From Artemisia argyi (lineage: Eukaryota > Streptophyta > Magnoliopsida > Asterales > Asteraceae): 64,000 nt of DNA. The notes under the pieces were generated by a model. That model searched no databases and was not told the DNA's origin. It saw only the letters and a list, made by a program, of their open reading frames with translations. The stretch covers positions 62,001 to 126,000 of the forward strand of contig JARVZY010002393.1 in assembly GCA_030686995.1 (NCBI GenBank), written 5' to 3'. Made by a program: the position numbers and the translations under genes. Shown in pieces: positions 1 to 10,250 of this stretch (positions are counted from its first letter, which is position 1; every line of letters starts with the position of its first letter).

Positions 1-683
1 AGACACTACCTAGAATCACGAGACTCTTAATGTTAGTGTGTATAAATACCCTAGCTTCTTGTGAAGCTTCTAGAAGGCCGACCACTACATAGAGAGATCC
101 ATATACCAGTCATGAGCGATAGCAAAGCCTAGAGAGGCGTAAGCAGTAGCTTCTAGGGCGAAGCCGGGCAACTAGTGGAGACCTCACAAGTTGAGATAGA
201 GCTTTGTACTGCAATAATAAAACACATTTCGGTTTCCATTCTCTCCCATCTCCCTCTGTTCACGTATCATGTGTGAAACAGGTATAATTCGGGTGGTGGA
301 GGTCGGATCGTCGAGTTTCTCATGTAGAAAAGTAAGGACCCCGTAAGAAGGAATATGTTCCTATAGTCGGGGTAACACTAAGATCGACCAGGTACCTTCA
401 TCTTATCTCATAGAAAAGGGTGAAGAGAAGGGTTTTGTGGAACCTTCATCTCCATCTCGTATTATAAGATGAAGAGAAAGGTTTTTGTGGAGAAGGAGCC
501 TAAGGAGGCTATCAAATGGGTGTTCTCTGCATAGTGGAACATTTCTTTAAAGAAAAGATCCACAGTGATCGATTGGCCTAATGTGATTATTAGATTCCTT
601 ATTTTGTGTAGGTACTGATGAAGTCACCTTGTAAGAAGACCGTATACCACCATGTATCACAACATCATACTTGTGCGTCGCAT
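1..683 (+). mobile_element. Remnant of a Copia-like retroelement flanking element A (left part)
   Basis: No intact ORF. The first ~285 bases look like the end of an LTR: a TATA-like TATAAATA near 44, then a pyrimidine-rich stretch ending in CACGTATCA near 270. Around 518-590 one frame reads WVFSA*WNISLKKRSTVIDW, which I compare with the GWVF...GGAISWKSKKQSTV block of Copia RNase H; the match is weak and carries a stop. Element A interrupts this sequence at 683. The right flank continues at 16576 and reaches a polypurine tract and LTR start near 16953. Copia assignment is inference. Confidence 0.35.
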
Positions 684-2127
684 TGATGAGGCGAAAAGTG
701 TACGGCTTTTAAGGGGTCATTTAAGCCCGAATTCGATATTATTTGATCAATTATTGCCATAAATCGTTCCTTTTGTCATTTTAGGTACTTTTGAGGAGAA
801 ATCTGGAAAAGGAAGTATTTTGGACGTTTTTGGAGCATAAAAGTGAAGAAAACGGCAAAGTCTCAAATTTCCTTGCTGGAACAGTACCTGACGGCGTCAA
901 GCCTCTACACATGATGGCGTCAAGAGTTACAAAAGAGGTGGATGTGGAACTTAAAGTGTGATGGCCCAGAGAGTTTTCAAGCTTATGGCTTGACGGCGTC
1001 ACCAAGGCCGTCAGGGTCCAAATGCTAGTGACGGCCCAGAGTTCATTTACACATGACGGTGTCACAATTAGATCTAGGCAATACGATTTTACCATGGTGG
1101 CGAGTTGACGGCGTCACGAGCTAATACATGACGCCGTCAAGATGTAAACTCTATATATAGTTTTCCAAATTTCATTCATTAGTGTGCAACTTTGAGGGAA
1201 TAAACCCTAGGTCGAATTTTAACAGCTTTTCAAGGGTTCCAACCCCTTGATTCTTCCATGTTCAATTGAAAATAAGTATTCATTCAAATCATTCAATATG
1301 TCTATGTGTTGTGTGATTATATCTTACGCTTGTCTTTTCTTTAACATGCTAGGCTAGATCTTTCTTGTGTTTGCTTAGATGTAGTGAAACCTAGATGTTG
1401 ATTATGGGTTGATTGTTTGTTTATAATTTTTACGGATGATTGTATTCGATGTTAGGCTTAAGAAAACTGGCAGACTTCCATTGGTAACTTGCTTGAACGT
1501 CTTAAGAAACATGATCGGAGGTGTACTAAGATTTTTGGTTGTATTTAACGCGTAAGAGAATTCTAATGATCCCATGTTAGGAGCTTCTAACGGCTCGACA
1601 TAGGAGTGAAGTAGGATCTTATAGAGTTTGGGAATATTGTACACGGCCCCACGACTAGTATTAAGGAATATGGCCTGTCATCCATGCAATTGTAATAAGC
1701 TAATCAGCCTGTGAAAGATATCTAGGGAGTAATGAAATCTAAGTAAACACAACTTTCCTCATCATTGTTTTCACCACATTAGTATAATTAGTTTCATTTT
1801 TATTTCTTTTATTTTATTTTGATTGCATCTTAGTTAATTGGGTTAGTTGGCTAGCAACTAATTCCGCCCACTCCTTCAAAACCCGATATTTTACTTGCTT
1901 TCCATAAAATATAAAAATATAAAAAAGATTCATCCCTCACCTCTAGACCTAGTTTAGTAGGCTTCCTAATCCTTGCGATACTATTCCTGAGTTGAACGAT
2001 CAATCCCCCGGTACTTGTCACTATACTATACTACAACGATCAGGTACACTGCCTGGTGGGGGTTGTAAGCTTCTCGAGATACCTTGAGAGGTAAAACCTG
2101 TTGCGAGGGCGCAATTCCCACGTATCA
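684..2127 (+). repeat. 5' LTR of element A (1444 bp)
   Basis: Starts TGATGAGGCGAAAA and ends CCACGTATCA immediately before the primer-binding site. The U3 holds an array of TGACG-N-CGTCA palindromes (889-1139) directly upstream of the TATA-like TATATATAG at 1153. The transcription start would lie near 1180, leaving an unusually long R-U5 of about 0.9 kb. The U5 holds a 15-base segment (2025-2039) complementary to the 5' part of plant tRNA-Asp. The ~104-codon antisense ORF in U3 recurs in the other + strand LTR only as a by-product of sequence conservation. Confidence 0.95.
889..1160 (+). promoter_or_regulatory. U3 array of TGACG-N-CGTCA palindromes plus TATA box (element A 5' LTR)
   Basis: About six full or slightly decayed palindromes of the form TGACG(G/C)CGTCA and three half-sites (such as GACGGCCC or GGCCGTCA) lie in 250 bp, and the last one ends 13 bp before TATATATAG. 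TGACG is the core site of TGA-type bZIP factors (as-1 element). Two such half-sites facing each other across one base suggest dimer binding. That the array is an enhancer is inference. Matching arrays occur in every LTR of this family: 2424-2674, 9180-9430, 14439-14689, 15349-15599, 43786-44001 and 49114-49329. Confidence 0.6.
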
Positions 2128-2133
2128 AGTTTT

Positions 2134-2153
2134 TGGCGCCGCAGCCCGGGGAA
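2134..2153 (+). other. Primer-binding site, tRNA-Asp type (element A)
   Basis: TGGCGCCG followed by CAGCCCGGGGAA begins six bases after the LTR end. It resembles the complement of the plant tRNA-Asp 3' end (TGGCGCCGTTGCCGGGGA), the primer known for Athila-type elements, with differences in the middle. Elements B, C and D carry closer or comparable versions, so the assignment is secure for the group. Confidence 0.8.
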
Positions 2154-2212
2154 TAGTTATTGTCTAGGTTAGGATTTCTTTTTATTAGGTCTACTTGCTA
2201 AAGTCCTTTCTA

Positions 2213-3658
2213 GTAAGTGATGAGGCGAAAAATGAACCATTTTTAAGGGGTCATTTAAGCCCCAAGTCGAGATTATTTGATCATATATTGCCCTAAATCA
2301 TTCCTTTTGTCATTTTAGGTACTTTTGGAGTGAAATCTGGAAAAGGAAGCATTTTGGACGTTTTTGGAGCATAAAAGTGAAGAAAACGGCAAAGTCTTAA
2401 TTTTCCTTGCTGGGAATAGTACCTGACGGCGTCACAAGTTCCTTAATGACGGCGTCAAGAGTAATACAAGAGGTGGAAGTGGACAATACATGTGACGATC
2501 CAGATAGTTTTGTGCATTGGAGATGACGGCGTCACCCAAGGCCGTCATGGTCCATGTATTAGTGACGGCCTAGAAGAAATTTACACATGACGACGTCAAA
2601 AGTGGATCTAGGTAATCCGATTTCATTATAGGCGGCGAGTTGACGGCGTCACATGTTTACACATGACACCGTCACCCTGTATTATCTATATATAGTTTTC
2701 CAAATTTTATTCATTGTGGGTGCAACTTTGAGGGAAAAACCCTAGGCCGATTTTTACAGCTTTTTCAAGGGTTTCAACCCTTTGAATCTTCCATGTTCTA
2801 ATTGAGATAAGTACTCTTTCAATTCATTCAATATGTCTATGTGTTGTTTGAATATATCTTACACTTGTCTTCAATTTAACATGCTAGGCTAGATTTCATT
2901 TGTGTTTGCTTAGATGTAGTGAAACCTAGATGTTAATTATGGGTTGATTGTTTGTTTAAAGTTGTTACGGATGATTGTATTTGATGTTAGGCTTAAGAAA
3001 ACTGGCAGACTTCCATTGGTAACTTGCTTGAACGTCTTAAGAAACATGATCGGAGGTGTACTGCGATATTTGGTTGTATTTAATGCGTAGGAGAATTCTA
3101 ATGATCCCATGTTAGGAGCTTCTAACGGCTCGACATAAGAGTGAAGTAGGATCCTATAGAGTTAGGGAATATTGTACACGGCCCTACGACTAGTATTAAG
3201 GAATATGACCCGTAATCCATGCAATTGTAACAAGCTATCATCCTGTAAAAGATATCTAGGGAGTAATGAAACCTAAGTAAACACAACTTTTCCCATCATT
3301 GTTTACACCAAATTAGTATAATTAGATTTATTTTCATTTCTGTTATTTTATTTTGATTGCATCTTTAGTTATTGGGTTAGTTGGCTAGCAACTAATTCCG
3401 CCCACTCTTCCAAAACCCGAGATTTTATTTGCTTTTATAAAACATAAAAAAATACACAAAGAATCATCCCTCACCTCTAGACTTAGTTTAAGAGACTTTC
3501 TAATCCTAGCGACACTATTCCTGAGTTGAACGATCAATCCCCTGGTACTTGTCACTATACTATAATACAACGATCAGGTACACTGCCTGGTGGGGGTTGT
3601 AAGCTTCTCGATATCAGTCGAGAGGTAAAGCCTGGTGCGATTCCCACATATCAGTAAT
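2213..3658 (+). mobile_element. Solo LTR of the A/B/C family inserted in the leader of element A
   Basis: A complete LTR (2218-3653, TGATGAGG...CACATATCA) sits between the primer site and the gag ORF of element A. It is flanked by GTAAG (left) and GTAAT (right), a 5-bp duplication with one change. The leader sequence on either side joins into the leader seen uninterrupted in element C. This is the footprint of an insertion followed by LTR-LTR recombination. It has the same palindrome array (2424-2674) and TATA box. The U5 tRNA-Asp-like segment carries one change (TATAATACAACGA). Confidence 0.88.
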
Positions 3659-3734
3659 TATTTTTATTTTTAGGTTTTCTTTAGTCTATCTTATTTCTTC
3701 GTTTCTTTGTTCGTAACTTTGACCATCCGACATC

Positions 3735-5954
3735 ATGGAAGGTGGTAATATCTTTGAACCCATCAACCCACCACAACAAAACCACCCACAAAACCCACCA
3801 CGTACAAACCAACCTCCTAGGCCCCGAACTTTAGGAGAGTATTCCCGTCCTAGCCACCAAGGCTATCGAAACACTATTGAGCTCACACAAGGAGCCAATG
3901 TGTCCCCCTTGCGATCCGACACCATCCGGTTGGTGCAAAGCGGATGTGCATTCCATGGACTTCGTTCCGAAGATCCTAACCAACATCTCAAGGATTTCCT
4001 TAAAATCGTAGAGTCCATAGACCTTGATGTTGTAACTAGAGAGTCGACCCGATTACACCTATTCCAATTCTCTCTACGTGATCAAGCTAGTCAATGGCTT
4101 GAACGTTTACCCGCGGGATCCATCACCTCATGGGATGATCTCACCACTCGTTTCCTTGCTCAATTTTTCCCACCGGGGAGAACTACCAAGCTTAGAAATG
4201 ATATCTTGATGTTCCAACAATGTCAAGGTGAAACTCTATATGAAGCATGGACTCGTTTCAAGGACTTACTCCAAAAAGTCCCTCATCATGGCATAGATCT
4301 TTGGCTCTAAGTCCAAATCTTCTATGACCATATCGATCTCTCCACAAGGCAAACCATTGACCAATCGGCCGGTGGCAAGCTACGTGATCTAAGTGCGGAA
4401 GAATCATGGGAACTCATAGAAGATCTTGCTCTCTATGACAACGAAAGTTGGAATGATCCCCGTGATTTGAACAAAATGGTCAAGGCAATATCTTTGCCTT
4501 CGAACAATTCTAGCACTCCCGACCATAGGATCATGGAACTTGAAGACCAAGTCAAGTTTCTCATGAAATCTTACGAAGCTCCTAAGCCTTCAAGCCAAGT
4601 GAACAAAATCACTTCTTCATGCGAATAATGTAGTGGTCCCCATGACACTCGTGATTGCGTGGAACTCCCCGGACAAGCTTTTGCGGATTACGCATCCTCA
4701 CGTACCGACGAAGCGGGAGACAAGTGGTACACTTTCAAACCCGAGCCAAACCCTTACGGTGATTCCTACAACCCTTCTTGGAAAAATCACCCGAACCTTA
4801 GGTGGAAACAAAACCAAAACATGCCCCAAAACAATTCTTCCAATCCACCTAATCGTTACCAACCAAACGGTCCACCCTCTAACCGTACTTTCAACAACAA
4901 TCCTTCCAATAACTATGGTAGTACCAATAATCTTGAAGGATTGATGTCCAAGTTTATGGCATTTCAAGAAGCTCGCATAGCTAAGTTTGAAACCGAATTC
5001 AATCAACAACAAACGAAGATGACCAATAAGATTGACAACTTGTTGAAAGCCCTCAACAACCAAGTGCTAGCTACACCTAGGAAGGACACTAGGGACACTA
5101 GTAGCGGAATCCAAATTAAGGACCCCTCATCATCCAAACACGTCCACTTTGTCAATGTTGTTACCATTAAGCCAATTGATAAGAATATAGAAGAAGGTGA
5201 CAAGGATGAAGTTGGAATAGAAACCGGGACTAAGGATGAGATTAAGAAAGTTGAGGATATTAAGGAAGAAAAGTTAGAGGAAGTAGAAAATGTAGTGGAA
5301 TACTTTGACCCCGAGACACCATACGTCCTTGGTTCACCCCTTATTAAAGTAGGTGATCCCTCTAACATCAACATACCATGCAACATTGGGCATATGCATG
5401 TGTGGAAAGCTTATATCGATCTTAGGTCTCCTATAAACATCATGACTAGGACCTACTATAATTGGGTAATGAAGAAGCAACTTGGATATAGGATGATGCC
5501 TAACATGAATTGGATGAGCAACTTTGTAGGAAGAGTGAAAGGATTACATGTCTTTGTAGGAAACTTTACTTATGTTACCGACTTTGTGATTGTGAAGGAT
5601 ATTCGTCCTATAATAGATGGTTGCCTAAGTCAAGTAGTGTTCGGAAAACCATTGGTTGAGGCCTCTAAGATGAGTTATGACCCGTCCCTAGGGATAGTTA
5701 GATTCAAGGATGAGAACGATGAGATTGCTAACCAAATGCCCTATAAGATTGAACAATACCGTCTTCTATCAAACCTTGAAAAGGAACACAAGCAAGTGGT
5801 CTACTATAGGAATGATGAGGATAGACGTAGAGGAGTAGATTATGTCATGAGTAGAATACTCGGTTTCTACAAGGAATGTTTGCAACTAGGTCCGGAATAC
5901 AAAACTAAGATTGGAGATGACCTAGAGGATGAGACCAATGACGAGGTCACGTAA
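3735..5954 (+). pseudogene. gag of element A, with protease-like C-terminal part; two in-frame stops
   Basis: One reading frame of 739 codons runs from ATG at 3735 to 5954 but is cut by TAA at 4308-4310 and TAA at 4626-4628. Residues ~80-190 are a Retrotrans_gag domain (DPNQHLKDFL, RLHLFQFSLRDQASQWLERL, TTRFLAQFFPPGRT). A CCHC zinc knuckle (C-x2-C-x4-H-x4-C, near residues 295-308) contains the second stop. A proline/asparagine-rich linker, an acidic stretch and a region reading YIDLRSPINIMTR follow, the last matching the degenerate aspartic-protease-like part of this gag lineage. The first stop is consistent with CAA to TAA. The C-terminal open part (4659-5954) is otherwise undamaged. It packages nothing today as written; the family role is capsid/nucleocapsid. 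Confidence 0.9.
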
Positions 5955-8187
5955 TAGCCCATGACCTTGAGTCTAGCAACAAGACTCGTAAATAAAGAAA
6001 AGCGCTTCTTGGGAGGCAACCCATGTATTGTGTGTTTTTATTTGTTTGATGTTATTTGCTTCCGTATGCATGCTTTATTTTTATTGTTGGTAGATCATGT
6101 TTCAAATTAAATTGTGAAAATGCTTTATTTTGTTGTTTAACTTCGTCTTAACTTCATATAAAGGTATTTTGCAAAAGCTAAGTGTAAGGGGAAACCCCAA
6201 ATTTGTTTCTAAGAACGAAAATGATCATGATTCGCCACAATATTAAATGAACATGTGTATTAGTAATTGTTAGAGTCAAATGCTTGTATCGAGTCATAAT
6301 GATGTTTTGCAGGATTTTCCAGGAAGTAGGACATAAGTTTTTCCAGAAATTTTCCGGAAACTTAACATAAAGATTTCTGCAGGTCACTTCTGACGGCGTC
6401 AGGATTTAATACCTGACGGCGTCACGTGTAAAATTCTGGAAATTTTGCGAGTTTTGTTTTTCTAACGGAGTATTAAAAGTTTTTGTTAATTCTTTAGTTT
6501 TATAAACTCCAGGAAATTTGCAAATATTCATTCCACAAGAATTATATCTTAAATTGCTTTCTAGGATTTGTTAGTATATAAATAGATTGCCGCCGATTTT
6601 ATGCGAGGTTGCCTTGGTTGTTTTCTCAAGTTTAACATGTTATATATGACAAGAAGATGATTTATATTTTTGGAAGGGAAGCTTTGAACGTTCATTTTCT
6701 TGGAGGAAGATCTAACCTTGTTAACATACCATCCACACCGAACGAATCAGGGGAGTATTTGTTTTCATTCTTTTACCTATTCTACTTTTACATCCTTTAA
6801 TTGAACAATGGGAACAATGTTCATCCTAAGTGTAAGGGGAGGGTAAATGATGATACCTTATAGGATACAATTGCACTTGAGTTTGTTTGTTCGATGTTAG
6901 GTGTGTAATAAAACTAAGAGAAATACTTGTTAGTGAAATATTAGCGCCAAATTTAAGATTTTTTACAACATTTAGGAATGAAACTTTAGCCTTAACAGGC
7001 GTCTCACGGATAGGAGTCGTATGACTAGAACAAAACCGTACCATTCAGAAAAAATTTCCACCCAAATATGTGAGATTCACCATTATATTTGATAGGAAAA
7101 GCGTTCATTATTAGTGCTTATGAGTGTACCAGTAGCATTTAGATTCTAGAACTTGCGTTAGTGATGCATCCCGAGACCGCTAGTGAGACTACATTCGTGT
7201 AATAGGATTTACTACATGATAAGAGGCATTAGGATCACCCTTGTGTTAAACCCGTATCATAATTACTTGACCATTTAAGTCATATTACTTGACTAGTAAA
7301 GTTAATTAATTTTCTCACACCTTAGCGTTGTACTCAATTTTAGTACACGATACCCCTAGTACACCCTTCCGGGCCTATCTTTTCGTTTCTAACTTTAAGC
7401 ATCTTACTTAAAGGAAGAATTTGTTACAACCCACCCAAATGTGCAACCAAATCGCCTTAGCCTTCCATGTATGCACTCATCTTTAGTGCATTATTGTTAT
7501 TTGTTTAAACCCTTAGTTAATTATCTAATTGATTACATGGTTGCTAAGTCGATTCATATCTTGTACATATTGTTTTGGGACGATTGGGACTCATGGGTAA
7601 AGTACTTGTGTTATGGAGGAATGGGGAAGAACATCATATATTACCCCCATATGTACGTTAATCTTAAAAAGTACTCCAAGTGTTTTGATTATCTTGATTC
7701 GAGTCATTAGATTAGTTTATTGTAAAGTATGTAAAAATTCAAGTGTAAGGAGAATGTACATTCCCTATGTTGTATTATTTTGGAATGTAGGGTAAGAGTG
7801 TATGCACCAAAAAAAAAAGAAAAAAAAATCGAAAAAATTAAGAAAAAAAAGAAAAAAAATAGAAAAAAAGAAAAAGAGAAAAAACATACGGACTACCATC
7901 CCATTTCATTCAATGTATGTTTTATGTATTTGTTATTTTTTATTTATTAGCTTAAGTCGAGTCGAGTCTTGGCTTAGCAACGCCATATTGTACATGTAAT
8001 TAACTAAGATGATTAACTCGCCACTACTAAATATTGCCTTTATCCAACAAAACCGTGTATTCCATATCTCTACACCTAACGTTATAACCCTTTAAAAGAC
8101 CTCTTTGATAGTTTATCCTAAGTGCTTATGCCAAGTGGTGGAGGTTTGATCCTTTCCCAAGCCTATGGTAATCTATTTGCTATGACA
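5955..8187 (+). other. Non-coding 3' internal region of element A (first part)
   Basis: No credible ORF. It contains a conserved TGGG-AGGCAA-CCCA hairpin motif just after gag (6001-6024), a pair of TGACGGCGTCA palindromes (6391-6401 and 6414-6424), three AAGTGTAAGGGGA-type polypurine-like motifs (6179-6192, 6828-6841, 7741-7753) and an A-rich tract with scattered G (7809-7886). The same order appears, inverted, in elements B and C, so these are element features and not random sequence. It resumes at 14901 after element B. Confidence 0.75.
6001..6024 (+). other. Conserved post-ORF hairpin motif GCGCTTCTTGGGAGGCAACCC
   Basis: Sits about 45 bp after the gag stop. TGGG and CCCA flank the loop AGGCAA. 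Near-identical copies follow the first ORF of elements B (12054-12080, - strand), C (46607-46634, - strand) and E (55924-55950, + strand), although the ORFs differ. I recall similar sequence in Athila-type elements of other plants. Function unknown. Confidence 0.6.
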
Positions 8188-8192
8188 GGTAG

Positions 8193-9636
8193 TGATGCGT
8201 GGGAATTACACCAGGCTTTACCTCTCGAGGGATCTCGAGAAGCTTACAACCCCCACCAGGCAGTGTACCTGATCGTTGTAGTATAGTATAGTGACAAGTA
8301 CCGGGGGATTGATCGTTCAACTCATGAATAGTATCGCTAGGATTAGAAAGCCTAAAAACTAGGTTTAGAGGTGAGGGATGATTCTTTTTGTATTTTTAGA
8401 TTTTTATAAAAGCAATTAAAATCTCGGTTTTTAGAAGAGTGGGCGGAATTAGTTGCTAGTCAACTAACCCAATAACTAAGGTGCAATCAAAATAAAATAA
8501 CAAAAATGAAAATAAAACTAATTAAACTAGTGGTGTGAACAATGATGGGGAAAATTGTGTTTACTTAGATTTCATTACTCCCTAGATATCTTTTACAGGT
8601 TGATAGTTTGTTACAATTGCGTGGATGACGGGTTATATTCCTTAATACCATTTGTGGGGTGGCGTACGTACTTCCCCAACTCTATAAGCTCCTACTTCAC
8701 TCCTATGTCGAGCCTGCAAGAAGCTCCTAACATGGGATCATTAGAATTCGCTCCTGCATTAAATACAACCATAAAAACCTAGTACGCATTGGTTCATGTT
8801 TCTTAAGACTTTCAAGCATGTTACCCTATGGAAGTCTGCCAGTTTTCTTAAACCTAACATCGAAATCATTCATCCGTAACAATTATAAACAAGCAATCAA
8901 CCCATAATCAACATCTAGGTTTCACTACATCTAAGCAAACACACAAGAGATCTAGCCTAACATGTTAAAATCAAGACAAGCGTAAGATATATTCAAACAA
9001 AACATAGAAATATTGAATGAATTGAAAGGATACTTATCTTAATTGAACATGAAAGGTTTCAAAGGGTAAAAACCCTTGAAAGAACTGTAAAAATCGTGCT
9101 AGGGTTTCTCCAAGTTATCCCTCTAGTTGTCCTCTCTTAATGAATGAAAATTACAAAACTATATATAGATTTTCCATCGTGACGGCGTCAAGAAGAAATA
9201 TCTGACGCTGTCAACTCGCCGCCCATAGTAATATCGGATTGCCTAGATCCAGATCTGAAGCCGTCAAGTGCAAATTTTCTCTGGGCCGTCACATGTAATG
9301 GGACCATGACGGCCTATGGTGACGCCGTCATGCCCCTAGTGTAAAAACTCTCTGGATCGTCACGGACTCTATCCACTTCACCTCTTGTTTTACTCTTGAC
9401 GCCGTCATGAAGAAGTTTGTGACGCCGTCAGGTACTGTTCCCAGCAAGGAAAATTAAGACTTTGCCGTTTTATTCACTTTTATGCTCCAAAAACGTCCAA
9501 AATGCTTCCTTTTCCAGAATTCACTCCAAAAGTATCTAAAATCACAAAAAGAACGATTTAGGGCAATATTTGATCAAATAAATTCAATTCCGGGCTTAAA
9601 TGACCCCCTAAAATCGGATCATTTTTCGCCTCATCA
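8193..9636 (-). repeat. 3' LTR of element B (1444 bp)
   Basis: Reads TGATGCGTGGG...CCTCATCA on the + strand, the reverse of the family LTR. The palindrome array is at 9180-9430 and the tRNA-Asp-like U5 segment is near 8274-8288. The equal length to its partner LTR (13452-14895) and only scattered substitutions suggest a fairly recent insertion. Confidence 0.95.
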
Positions 9637-10208
9637 TATACCCTTACACTTGAGATTTGCTTGTCCTCAAGCAAATGCGCTTTTTTTCTAGTCAAAATAC
9701 AAGTTAGGGGTCATTTAACACTAATATAAAAGTAATTACAACAAATAATCGTTCCACTAAAGACTAAAGACAAGCACGGAGGTCATACACTAGCACCTCA
9801 CAAATAGTGTTTAGATACTCACATCTCTCGGGTGTAATAAAGTATATATCACAATATGGAAATGGAAAACATCTCTCACTACATGTCATAGCAAAATAGA
9901 TTATCATAGGCTTGGGAAAGGATCAAACCTCCACCATATGGCGTAAGCACCTAGGATAAACTATCAAAGAGGTCTTTTAAAAGGGTTATAGCGTTAGGTG
10001 TAGGGATATGGAATACACGGTTTTGTTGGACAAAGGCAATCTTTACTGGTGGCGAGTTAATAATCTTGGTTAATTACATGTACAATATGGCGTTGCTAAT
10101 CCAAGACTAGACTTGACTTAAGCTAATAAATGAAAAATAACAAAAACATAAAATAAACATAGAATGAAACGGGATGGTAGTCCGTATGTTTTTCTCTTTT
10201 CTTTTTTC

Positions 10209-10250
<42 letters not shown>

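Noticed and set aside
781..1095. 104-codon antisense ORF in the LTR, repeated at 15241-15555
   Set aside because: It overlaps the U3 palindrome array, has no protein-like composition, and recurs only because the LTRs are copies.
889..1139. CRISPR-like or satellite array
   Set aside because: The repeats are 11-bp palindromes with irregular spacing inside an LTR of a plant retrotransposon, so this is no CRISPR.
2011..2040. tRNA-Asp gene or tRNA pseudogene in the LTR
   Set aside because: Only the 5' half is similar and it lies on the antisense strand of the LTR. There is no T arm or B box in register, so it is treated as a complement of the primer and not as a gene.
4698..5063. Antisense ORFs over gag (4698-5063, 5003-5386)
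   Set aside because: Mirror images of the gag frame with no independent support.
7802..7999. Lysine-rich 65-codon ORF
   Set aside because: Product of an A-rich simple-sequence tract in the element A 3' region.
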